In this document: positions 48,601-60,600 of the stretch, in pieces
Position numbering within the stretch: position 1 is the first letter of the stretch
Layout of the letters: each line of letters opens with the position of its first letter
Assembly (NCBI RefSeq): GCF_000002985.6
Contig: NC_003284.9
Span: forward strand, 12,462,001-12,526,000
DNA from: Caenorhabditis elegans
Lineage: Eukaryota; Nematoda; Chromadorea; Rhabditida; Rhabditidae
Reading direction: 5' to 3'
Length of the DNA stretch: 64,000 bases
The notes under the pieces: generated by a model
Databases searched by the model: none
What the model was told of the DNA's origin: nothing
The model's input: the letters and a program-made list of their open reading frames with translations, nothing else
Position numbers and translations under genes: made by a program

Positions 48601-51600
48601 ATATAGTCGCGCACCACATGGAATTTAATTAATTTCTTTCTTCTCTTGCTTATTGGTGACGTTATCGAGATTCTTGGATTTTTGCGTTTTCTCGCTCAAT
48701 AGAAAAGAAACGGAATTTGATTAAGTGCGTGGTTGGTCCCTATTCTTTTCATTTTTTGTTTTACCACTTTATTAGCCCCACTGTGAATGTGTCTTTAGTA
48801 GTTGAACCATTGCACCATTGCACCAAACATCATTTAAAACCGCAACATTAAGATCTCTTATTAATGCTATTGTGAAAGCAAAGATCTTTCATGGAGCAAC
48901 AAATCATTTGAGCAAGATACTAGTTGTAGCCCTAATAAAAAAAACAAAAAATCAAAGTAGATCTGTCTGTCTAGGAAGATTAATGTTATTACAAAAAATT
49001 CCAGATTATGACCACAAACCATCAAACGTGGACAAATCGACAAACAAGAACACTGCTCGTTCCAAAGATCAGTTTTTTTCAGACTCCACTGAAAAATTGT
49101 TTTATAAAATAGGTGAGGAAAACCGGAAGTTTAAAGTACACTATTGTGAGTGGGAGTTGTTTCCAAAGCATGTTGAGAAGAAATGGAAAGGAAATTGGAA
49201 ATGTTTTTTGTATTGCTCTAGAAATATGAGGCATGTACATCTATAAAAGACAAAAAATAATGAAAAAATGTCCTTTTAAGTTTTTATGGCACTGTTGGCT
49301 AGATAGAAGAGTTGAGGCAATTAATTCGCTTACAAATTGGATTCGTTTGTCAAATTGAAAAAGTGTATATTCTTGTTTTCGATCATACAGACTGAAAATG
49401 TTTTTTGGTTTGACGCGATAACGCGTAGGCAAAACATAAAAAAAAAAGAATTCTCGCATATCAAGACACTATCGTCAAAAGATTTCGAAAAATAGAAGTT
49501 GATGGTGTTCTGCGAACCATTTTCCAAGGCCCTTCTCGCCGACTTATCGAGGTAGGCATCTTTTGCCCCCCAAACATGAAAGTACTAAAGGGAGATAGTT
49601 TATCTCAGAAGGTAATCGCTCCGGGGTCCCTTCAAATCTTCCTCACCCATCGAATCGTTCAAGGACGCCAAAACTAAGGGGGGCCGCGAGAATTGGTAAA
49701 TAGGAGAAGAAGTAGATAAAGAAAACTGGCGGAATAACTACCGGGTCGTCTTTGGATATCAAAAGGTCGAGAGGCATTTGGGCTCATCTTATGCACGTAA
49801 AAAGACTTTTGAGAAGATTACGTGCAGAACGGAGGGTGAAAACCTGCGTGAATGCAAAAAAATGCGTATGGAAGACGAGTTGCGAGGATGGGGTCACCGG
49901 CGTGGGAGTGGGAAGAGATGCAAAGAAAGTGAGATGGATATAGTTGGGTTTTGCAGAGAAAATGTTTCTTAGAATTCAGAGTTCTTTTAATTTTTAGTGC
50001 GAAAAGTCTTGTTGCTATAAAGTACTTATTCTACAGGAAAATAGGTATTTTGAAGTAAATACACATTACACGATTTATTATTATTATTTTCATTTGAAAA
50101 AAAAACTGATGAATCATTCCTGATCAGCGATCATATTGTGCAATGTTTGCATGACTAATTTGTCAAAACTGGATAAATGTATTGCGTCATTATTGCTGTG
50201 GCGGTGAGAGATTTGAACTTCTTCAATTTGACACCGCCTGGTGAACAATGAAAAATGATTGAATGCTTAAAATGCCGAGAAATAATATTAATGGTCTCTT
50301 CGAATTTGAAATTAAAATATTCAAACTTTGCAAAATTCATATTATACAAAAACTGTCTTGCTGCCTACCAGTATTTTTCTTTTCAAGAAAAACAATACAA
50401 CAAGATAGAAAAAAAACTCGAATTCACAATGTCCCAACACTACAAAATACAAAAAAAAAGCGTACTCTGGATACTTTAATTCCATTCTTCCATTTTAATA
50501 GTTTGTGTCAAATGTCTTAACTCACATTTCAAAAATTACCTATTCTCAAAGTCAGACCTCAGAGATACTTGGAGTAGGTCATTTCAAGGTTAATGCGACG
50601 AGATATTTATCTATGAATAGCGCCAACGTTTTCTAACTTACTCGCCTATTCAATATTCATCGAATTTTTGGTTTTGGGATTTTCTAAGAATGTATTCATA
50701 AATAATTAACCAATTTCGAAGCTTTTAATTTTCGAAAAGATCTCAACTTTTGAAAAAACAGTTATTATGAAATGAGTGTATGTAGTATGTAGTTACACAC
50801 TCTTTAGACACCTATAATCTCCAGAAGTGCACACAAAAGTGCATATTACAAATAATTCTAGAAAAAGGAAGTATGGAGGAGCTAGAGAATTATTTGACCA
50901 CTGACCATGGTCGGATTATTTCGTAGTGTACGAAAATGTGATCTGGTATTATATTTATACACTCATTAAAATATATTGGTGAAATTCTGAAAACTAATAT
51001 CATAGGTTTGCCACTCCCTCTCCACCAAATGCAATTGCAATCTGGTCATTAATGTGGATTAATCTATCGATACTTTCTGTCCTATAGTTTGAAAATCTAC
51101 ATTTCTGTAAAAAAAGCATACTGGCTGAACTTAGACCTTTAGATCTTTGAAACTTCAGTTTAGGGCGAAGAGTAGATGAGGAAGACAAGGGAAAAAGATG
51201 AAGAGGAAACATTTTTTTAAAAAGAGCAGTGCTCTGAATGGCCGAACCTTAATGGATATGAAGAAAAATTCCACAGGAATTTTCACGCAAAAAAAGAATC
51301 TGCGGGGGTTAAAAATCACGACACATCACCATCTTTCGTGTCTTGATGTTTAAGAGTACAACAAATACTACAATATCGTATTTCCTCACCTCCTACCACA
51401 ATACAACAAAAACAAACTGTTTCCTCAAATGACAAAATATCTTTGCGATCTTTGACCAATCTTCGAGCTCTATTTTTTAGAAGCAAAGTCCGAGCCGGAA
51501 AAGGTCAAATAAGGCGGAAGAGGAGTGAGAAATGCACACTGGCATTAGCTCAGTTTTCATTTCCAAGCGTAGGATCAGAAGATCATTGAATGAATTGAAG

Positions 51601-54600
51601 ACCTCTCATGCCAGAGGGGACTCGAATATACTAGAGACAGAAGCGGATTCTGGGAATTAAAAGAGGAAAATATTATGTGGTGTGCATGCATTTACGAGCC
51701 CTACATGTGTAGATGGATAGATAAAGCATGGGAGAAAATATTGAATATTCAAAGAAAGAATTTTTAAAGTTTTCAATTTTTCATTTTCAATATATGAATT
51801 TATTTTTAAATCAGTTTAAAAATATTTGAAATTAAGTTTTTAAACCTTGAATATCCTTATATCATTTTAGATCAATTAGCAGAAAAGTTTCTTGCAATTA
51901 AAAATTTTTTTAACGTCAAGCTATAGAATTTCAGAATCAAAAAAAAACCGACCTTCTGACCGCTTCTGCGGTGTTGCAGTCACTTTTGATGATTTTCTCT
52001 GCTTTTTTGCTTTATCGTCTACAAGCGAGGAAGACGTCGAGGCTTCAGCTGAAAATAATTTCAAACATTAGTGTGATGTTAGAAAATTTGTAAAATGTGC
52101 AATGAGAAGAATAAAATGTGTAGCTGAACAGGTGAAATGCTAAAACCAATTTGGCTAACGGTGTGCACTTGTGCGAAAAGAGAGTCGAGAAAATCGTTAT
52201 GCAACCGACGCCTAATAAGTTTATCATACGAAGTACGAGTCAGAAATTGCTGCCTGTATAAACTGCAGCTGTGTAACTAGTAGTCGCGGCATATTCGTTT
52301 TCTTTTTCATGAGTCTTCTATAATGAAAGAGAAGCTGGGTAAACAGCTATCAAAATTCCCGAATGGATTATTATTATTATTAACTGTAGTTGGTTTAAGC
52401 AGGTTTAAACAGAAGTCAGAAGGGAGGTTTTCAAAACAGATTGCCATTTTTGGAACATTATTGAAAAATTAATGTGAATGTTTTTTTTTACATATTGCAA
52501 TACGAATATTGGAAATTATACATACGAACATGTACATATACATTGTCATACGGTTTGGTTTAGTTTGCTACTGAACTGTGATTGTATTGAAAAAAAAGGC
52601 AGTCGCACAGAATAGAAGGAAAGATGATCACTAAACGACAGTGGGAGAGACTAGACAACTAACGAAACGAGTGTGCGTTGGCGCTCCGACGCTTTATCCG
52701 GTTTGGGTCCTGGCCTAGCCTAAGAGCGATCTTTAATTTGCTGTAGAAGGAATTCCTGGATGCCGCTAGGCCACAATGAAGTCACGAAAAAGATAAAACG
52801 AGACAAGGAAATTGATAGATCAAGCGATCGAACAGCGAGATTTAAAAAAAGAAAAATCAGAGGATTGAAAAAAGTGGAAAATGATCAAATAATCTCTTGA
52901 ACTTTTTGTTAGTTTTCAGAAAGTATTAGTTGTTTCCGGCATACTAGTAAAAGCTAACCAATCGAATTGTTCATTGGAACTCCACAGAACGTGCATTTTC
53001 TTCTGGATATGAGAATTTTCTTCGCGAGATTTTATGGGCCTGATCATCCACAATGTGTTGCTGATCACTCGGCGATTCGATTCACATTTTTCTATTTTTT
53101 TGTTTCTCTAATTCCCTGTCATATTATATTTTCCTATATCCCCGTAATGCAAAAAATACAGCATTACAAGACATATAGAAAAATGTGTTCCCGATTATTT
53201 TTAATATCCTAAAACTACATGAATTCTTATCGAGATTTGTGTTTTATTGATGCTCTCCAATCAAAAATTGCGGAGAACACAAATTGTACTGGAATAGGAA
53301 TAACAATAAATATTTGAAGATGATAGAGGAAAAACCTTGTTTTGTTTTTCAGGCAAAAAAAACACTTGGGAGAATAGTTAATATTAACACAAAACATGTA
53401 TCTTTCTTTTGTAAAAGAAAAATTCGTTTCGCAGTATTACTAACAACTGTCGGCTTTAAGTTTCAGATAAATTTCTATTATTGTAAGTACAGAAAATTTG
53501 ATTTTCTCAACACCAACAAACCTCTCGCAAATTTCAAAAACAATTTTTTATGAAATATGAAGGTTCAAAACACATGAAAAATTTCTGTTTCTTAGTCTTT
53601 GGAAAGTGATGTTTTTTTCATAAATTAAAAAAAATGGAAAGGAGGAGAATTTTAAAAAAACAGAAAAAATATTTTAGAATTAAAATTTTCCAATCAATAA
53701 ATTTTATTAAAAGCAAAAGCAGACAGAGGAAAAAAGAAAAAAAAAACGAGGAGCGTTTGCACAGATTGATGATCCAATCTTGTGACTCATTGGTATTCTT
53801 TTCCCCTCGCCTCTTCCACACATTTCTCTCAGGCCGCCGATTGTTGACCCAAGTCTGTGTGCTCAGCTTGTTTGAACATTGTGTGTATTGTTTGGTACAT
53901 TGTCGATTTTAAGGCATTTCAGAATTAAAAAGGACACGTCGACGATGGTAAGGAGAGGCGGCGGAGAGTATCGGATTAAAGACGATCTTATCTTGATCGA
54001 GAATTGAGATTTCAGTTTGAAGATTTCCGATCCCATAACGCATATTTACGATTAAGTATTGCAGATTTTTGTGAAATATGTTATGTGACATCGATATAGT
54101 GCTTAGAATTTTAGAAAATAAAAATAATTTCACAATTTCAATGACCTACATGAAGGGATATGGGATTTGCAGGCAGCTAATCAAACATTTTTGGTTTTCC
54201 TTTTTAAATTTTTATAGCAAAAAATCTTTGAATACAGACTGAAAAAGTATAATAATTGAACATTCACACCTACTATTCAAACAAAAAAGAAAGGTCAGTA
54301 AAGAACGGAACCAAAATAAAGTGACGTGACGGAGGGAGATGGTATGTGCCTAACAAGGTCAGATGCCTTTGTAAGATTGACAAATAAAAATAAGAGAGGT
54401 AACGCCAGACGACAGATTTTGCGGAATTCACACTACACTAGAATCGATGAGCTTCTGGTTAAGCGGTGTTCGGATAAAAGCGTAGATTCGAGAGAAACGA
54501 GACGGGACTCGGAAAGCAGCGGGCGGCAGCGTTTATTTCCTGAAATTGACATTCCCAGCAAAAACCGAGACCAGACAAAAGCGGAGGGCAGGAGCAAAAC

Positions 54601-57600
54601 AAATTTTTTCTAGTATTTCTTGGAAATAATTGTTGTATTCCAAGTAAGAAGGTGTTCTGCACTAATGGAATAAATAATTAACACATCTTTAAAAATCAGC
54701 GACTTTCTAAGTACAAAATTACGCATCACTGCACTGATCATTTAGTCATGCGCGAAAAACAAGGATTTTCAATTATAATTAGTAAATCAGAAAATGTTCT
54801 TGATAGTTTGAACTGAGATAAACTCAATTTAACATGAAATTCTTTTTTTGAGCGTTATATAAATAGAAATGTAAAAATTGGTTAAACCATAATATAATTT
54901 TCGCCAAATTGAAAGTTAAAGGTGGAGTAGCGCCAGCGGGAGAGTTGTTCAAACCAACCTCTATGGTGCCAAAAACGACCAAGCATTAAATGTTTGAGTT
55001 TTTGTCACTTTTTGAAAAAAAAAACTGTAGCACTGTCGCATGTTCGAGTCCCTACAATATTTGAGTAAAAAGTAGTTCAAAAAAATAAGAAGACAAATTT
55101 TTTATGGTTTCCAAAGGAGTGGGAAACCAGAATAATTACCACTTTTGAGACAAAAAAATATCCAAAATGTTTTGAAATGGTTTACTATGATACTTGGTCA
55201 TTTTGACTCAATGGGAGTAATTTTTAACAACTTCCCACCTAGCTTTATTCCACTTTTAAATTAAAGCATATAAAATTTAAGTAATTAATATTATATAAAA
55301 ACCAGACGATATTACAAGGAAAAAGCAATACGAGAATAAATTATCCAAGAAATCAAAAGCGTCTTTCTTCCGCCTTCTGTTTTTCTTTTCTCCACGCTTC
55401 TCTACTGTTCTCTGTCCTAAGAAGCCTCAAACGCTGTGTGGAAAAACACGTAGTATGGCAATGTTCTCTACTAAAACCAAAGAACACTCATCACTAGCCT
55501 TGGTGGTCTCATGCCCCCAATCAACAACTCTCTCGGGGGTCGCCTCTGGACGCCGTAGTTTTGTTCTTTTGATCATTTTGTCCGTTGGCAACACACTCTT
55601 CAACTTGTTTTGCGATTGCTCCTAATAAGGTTGCAAGAGCATGTAAACTACATGTGAATGGCAATGCATGCATATATTGACTTTTACCCTTAGCACTGAG
55701 AAATGTTTGGTTTTATATCCGAAAAATATGTATATATTTGATCTTCATTTATTTTGCAACAATACTTTCAGCTGCAATGTTAAGAGCATGAAAGATCTGT
55801 GAGCTATGAATAAAATATTTGATTGCTTTCATAACTACAAGTGTATTTGCAATTAGTTATATAGGTATGTCTTGGAGTTTGCAAACGAAATAGAAGACAC
55901 AAGTTGTAATTCCATCGAAACTATGGTTTGTGTCTGTGGTCAGCGTCAACGAAACGCATTCCTTAGTGAGGTCAAATACGGCACACTTTAAATGGCTATT
56001 AGAAGACGAGACAAAAAGGGAGAAGAGTTCTTGTATGGAATTCGGATTCTCCCCCCGGGTTTCCGGTTCACAAGTTCTATTGTTTCTTTGTAGTTTGGTC
56101 ATGTTGGTCTGTTCCGGTGAGCGGGAGGCAAAACTCTCTTGTGACTTCTTTATGATTTTTGCCTGGACAACACAAATATTTGCGCCTTGCGATTTTGTTA
56201 AGTTGGCAGGGCAGAAAAAAGAAGAGAAAAGTGGAAACGAGTAGTCTTATCTATGCAGCATAGGATGACTCGGGCTAGAAACTATAGAGAAACTGATGTT
56301 GAGAGAACGAAATGTTTGTAATCTGTAGTAGAACTAACGTAACTACGCTTTTAATTGAGAACACATGAAGTTTCAAAAACAAGTTTGAAATTGATCACTA
56401 ACCAAAAATCGAACTTGAAATAGTTACACGTAGAACAACGTCAGAAAAAAGGAAAACAAAATAATAAATGAAGAATAACAATATGTGACGGGCAATGGTA
56501 GTTGATAATAAATGCAAAGATCAGTTACTGATGTAGAATTGTAGAAAAATGTAACACAGGTAACCTAGTGTGTATAATAGGCTACAACATAAACCGTAAA
56601 GCACTTCGCAACACTGCTTCAGCCAACAATTCTTATCAGAGGGCAACGTGTGTACATGTGTGTATATATGACAATATAATCTCTCGATTGATCCGGAAGA
56701 CTCGGGAATTGATAAGAAATGGCGTCAAGCTACACTTCATGAACATAAACGAATTGTGTCTAAAGTCACACTGGGCAAAGTTCCAAAATAGGGACTGATA
56801 ATGTTCGAAATGTTAAGTTGAAGTGCTGTGAACGTAAACTTCAAACCAAAAACCTAGACTAGTGGTCATGCTCCGAAAATTTGTTACATTCAAATTTAGT
56901 TTGGTATTTCCACGTACACTTCTCAAACACACATCGCAACTGATCATTGTAAAAGTAGTTTCACAAAGTCTAAATTATCTTAATCTTTTATGTAAGATGT
57001 TACAAAAAAAAGAACAAGAAAGAAGACGATATGAAAATTTTTAATTTTTCATGTCTCCAGAGCGTCACATTGATATCACTATCAGTTTATCTTTTTCTCG
57101 TCGTCTCCCTGCTTTTCGCAACATATCGACTAGACTGTGGGCTGGGAAGGAAAGAGGGTAAGCAGGGGCTGATCATATCGACATATTGAGTTAAGAAGAG
57201 GCGTCTGTAGAAAAATAATAACGAGTGCTCTTATAAGCAAATATTTGATTTGCATTTCATCTATGTTGAGACTGTTAGAGAGGGGGGGGGGGGGGCAAAA
57301 CGTTTTCTTCGACAGCAAGAGTTTTCGATCGTTGGCCCAAAAGTTGGTTTTTCTTGAGAAAGTGTACATATCTTGGAAAGATCTATGATCGTTGAGTTGA
57401 GTAGTTTATTAGTGTGGTATGGTAACAAAAAGTGCATGCAAAAACAGGGAGCACAAGAGAAAAAATAGAAAAAATACCACTTTTACTACCGACCGTCACC
57501 ATTCAGTCAGTGACGGTACGTATTATATAGCCAGCCGGGAAATAGATTCTACCGAAGAGTTTATTGAAACAGCGGTATTTGGAAACGAGTCGCTTTACAT

Positions 57601-60600
57601 ATCGAACGGGAATCTGTGATCACTATTGTATATTACCATGAAAATAAACATGCAAATTCGATTTGAACCAACATGGGATTTGATTATAGGCTTTTATTCC
57701 TTGACTGATCTGATCTAATATTTAGATCACATAACAATTTTACGTGAATCATAAAGTAAGCGAATCCGTTTAAAAAAAAACCGCAAACAAACTCAATCAG
57801 AAAAATGTTTCAGGTAATTAAATTTAAAAAAATAACAAGACGATTGTATGTGTTCACAGGGTTCAAAACATATAAAATTTACCTCAGATTAAAAATTGGG
57901 GCAACCATAAATTTCTGTAATTTTGATGAAAAGATATTGTGAAGCTTATTTTTTAAGTAAGAAAAAACTGTTTAGTGGATAGCTCAAGAATTAAAAAAAA
58001 CAATTATTGAATAAACAAACTTTTAAAACATTTAAATTTTTTTTTGTACAACACTCAAGCTAGACTTTAAAAGTGAAGTACTGTCAGTGGGGAAACGACT
58101 GAAAGCTATTTCTATAGTGTTAAAATGACCAAATATCATAATATAGTATAGTTTTTCAAAAAAGGTCGGAAAACTTTATTTTTCGAGTCAAAAACCGGTG
58201 AAAACTCAGTGTTCACCAATTTTGTTTGAAGTCCATCTTATTATTCTATACCAGCCGATGACCGCGCCTCCGGCGCGGCCAACGACTGGCGGATTTTAAA
58301 ATGTATAACACATAGATGTCCTTTCAATCATTCAAAAATGGTTCATTAAAAAAGTTGAAACTTCATCGATTAAATCGCATTTTCTTCTTCCATGGTATTC
58401 GATTCAGAAAATTCAAAGAGACAGTTAGAATGTTCTGATTTTTCTACACTCAAAATTATAAAACTGCGTTGCGTGTACGCCAAAATAGTCCCCGCCTTTT
58501 TCTCGTTCACTCACGGGGAAAAGGCAAAAAGCGGTACCCCAGGTAATATCAGCCGCCGACATCATTCGAGGTCCGCGCACCACACTATTTTTCTCACTGT
58601 TGGCGTGGCGAGCTGTCCCCCTCCCCCGAAAAAATTCCACAGAGTTTCAGTTTTTTCAATAAGTTAATAACTTTCCTTAACTGGAGAAATCTGAATAATT
58701 AACTACTAATAGTAAGTTCTTTGAATATAGATGTGACGAAACAAATAAAAACTCCTACAGTTATAGGAGGTTGTAGAGCATTTCAGAACTTTTTTGAATT
58801 TTCCAGATGATTCTAGAACATTCAAGAATTTTCTTGAAACTTCCAGAAGGTGCTGAAACAAAAAATTGATTCCAGAACCAAAATTTGAATTTCCCGCCAA
58901 ATGTTTTCCTCAGAAAATTTGAATTTCCCGTCAAAATCTTTTTCTCAGAAAATTTGAATTTCCCGCCAAAATTTTTCTTGGAAATTTGAATTCCCGCCAA
59001 AATTTCTTTTCTCATAAATTTTGAAGTTCCCGCCCATATTTTTAAGGGTCCCACCACGATGGGTCTCGCCAGTTCCAGGTGGTACTTAAGCTAACAAAAA
59101 GTTTCTCAGAAAATTTGAATTTCCCGCCAAAAATTTTTTCTCAGAAATTTTGAGTTTTCGGCCAAAATTTATGGGTCTCACCACGAATATTCCAGAATTT
59201 TTTTCGAATTTTCCAGAAGGTTCTGGAACTTTCCAGAAGGTTCTGGAACTTTCCAGAAAGTTCTGGAACATTCCAGAATTTTCTCGAATTTTCCAGAAAG
59301 TTCTAGAACATTATAGAATTTTCTGGAATTTTCCAGATGATTCCAAAACCAAAATTGAAATTCCCGCCAAAGTCTTTTTCTCAGAAAATTTGAATTTCCC
59401 TCCAAAAATTTTTTTCTCAGAAAATTTGAAATTCCCGCCAAAATTTTTTCACTGAAAATTTGAATTTCCCGCCAAATGTTTTTTTCACGGAAAATTTGAA
59501 TTTCCCGCCAAAATTTTTTCACTGAAAATTTGAATTTCCCGCCAAATTTTTTTTTCACTGAAAATTTGAATTTCCCGCCAAAATTTTTTCACTGAAAATT
59601 TGAATATCCCGCCAAAATTTTTTCACTGAAAATTTGAATTTCCCGCCAAAATTTTTTTCACTGAAAATTTGAATTTCCCGCCAAAATTTTTTCCACTGAA
59701 AATTTGAATTTCCCGCCAAAATTTTTTCACTGAAAATTTGAATTTCCCGCCAAAATTTTTTTCACTGAAAATTTGAATTTCCCGCCAAAATTTTTTTTCA
59801 CTAAAAATTTGAATTTCCCGCCAAAATTTTTTTCACTGAAAATTTGAATTTCCCGCCAAAATTTTTTTCACAGAAAGTTTGAATTTCCCGCCAAAAATGT
59901 GGGTCTCACCGCGAAGGGTCTCACCACGATGGGTCTCACCACGAAGGGTCTCACCACGACGGGTCTCACCACGATGGGTCTCACCACGAAGGGTCTCACC
60001 ACGATGGGTCTCACCACGAAGGGTCTCACCACGATGGGTCTCACCACGAAGGTGACAGGCCCCGCCCACAACTCTCACTGACTTTGGGTGTGACGTCACA
60101 AACTACAAAGACTACATAGACTACAAACTATGGACAGACGAACTGTATTTTTTAATATATAAGTAATGATAATTTATTCTAAATTTATGCTCTAATTATG
60201 ATTGAAAAGTTCAGCATTCAACTATCTAGACTATTACACGTGCTCGGCAAATTCGGCAAATTCGCCTAGCTCGGCAATAAAAAAATTTTCCAATTAAAAA
60301 AAATCATTATTAGTCATTTAGCATCATAGAAATGGGTTTCAATTATCTCTCCACTCGCCGTAGTCTCGTCCTGCATAATATTTTGTTAAGTATTACAAAA
60401 CAAATATAGTATCGATCCAAATTGAGCCAAAATGGAGCTAGATTCCAGTAAACGATACACAGTGTCAACGTTTATTTTAGGCTGTCTACTTATTTCAAAA
60501 TTGAACCTTTGTTCAGCTTTGTCTAGGATATATCTTTTGTGTAAACCGCTCATTAATTCTTGCGGTGTTTGCATTGGAAATGTGACCGAAATTCGTCTCA

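Larger units (their letters stand above)
58781..60110. mobile_element. composite tandem-repeat block, probably transposon-derived
   Basis: Three different short tandem arrays are interleaved: TTCnnGAA pentamer chains (58781-58855, 59190-59343), TTTGAATTTCCCGCC units (58885-59030, 59105-59160, 59350-59895) and GGGTCTCACCACGA 15-mers (single copies at 59046 and 59173, array 59901-60050). The same modules recur in mixed order, which suggests spread and internal duplication as a unit. Long open frames here (for example minus 59178-59558 and 59833-60099) are repeat translations, not genes. Helitron origin is possible because worm Helitrons are known to carry heat-shock elements, but I did not identify Helitron ends. 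Confidence 0.75.

Noticed and set aside
48818..49246. 142-codon plus-strand frame within the 4.7 kb intron
   Set aside because: It begins at TTG without an early ATG, has AT-driven composition (K, N, I) and no recognisable family; left as noncoding, although a nested gene cannot be excluded.
54326..54613. 95-codon plus-strand frame in the large intron
   Set aside because: Starts at GTG, lacks splice sites and family resemblance; its polar make-up may reflect a G+C-richer enhancer-like patch.
55030..55055. B-box-like GTTCGAGTCCC
   Set aside because: It lies inside the fold-back element with no matching A-box at a suitable distance.
59178..60099. Long minus-strand open frames (126 and 88 codons) with repetitive peptides such as RGETHRGETL
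   Set aside because: They are translations of tandem repeats with units compatible with open frames; no splice logic or independent protein signal.
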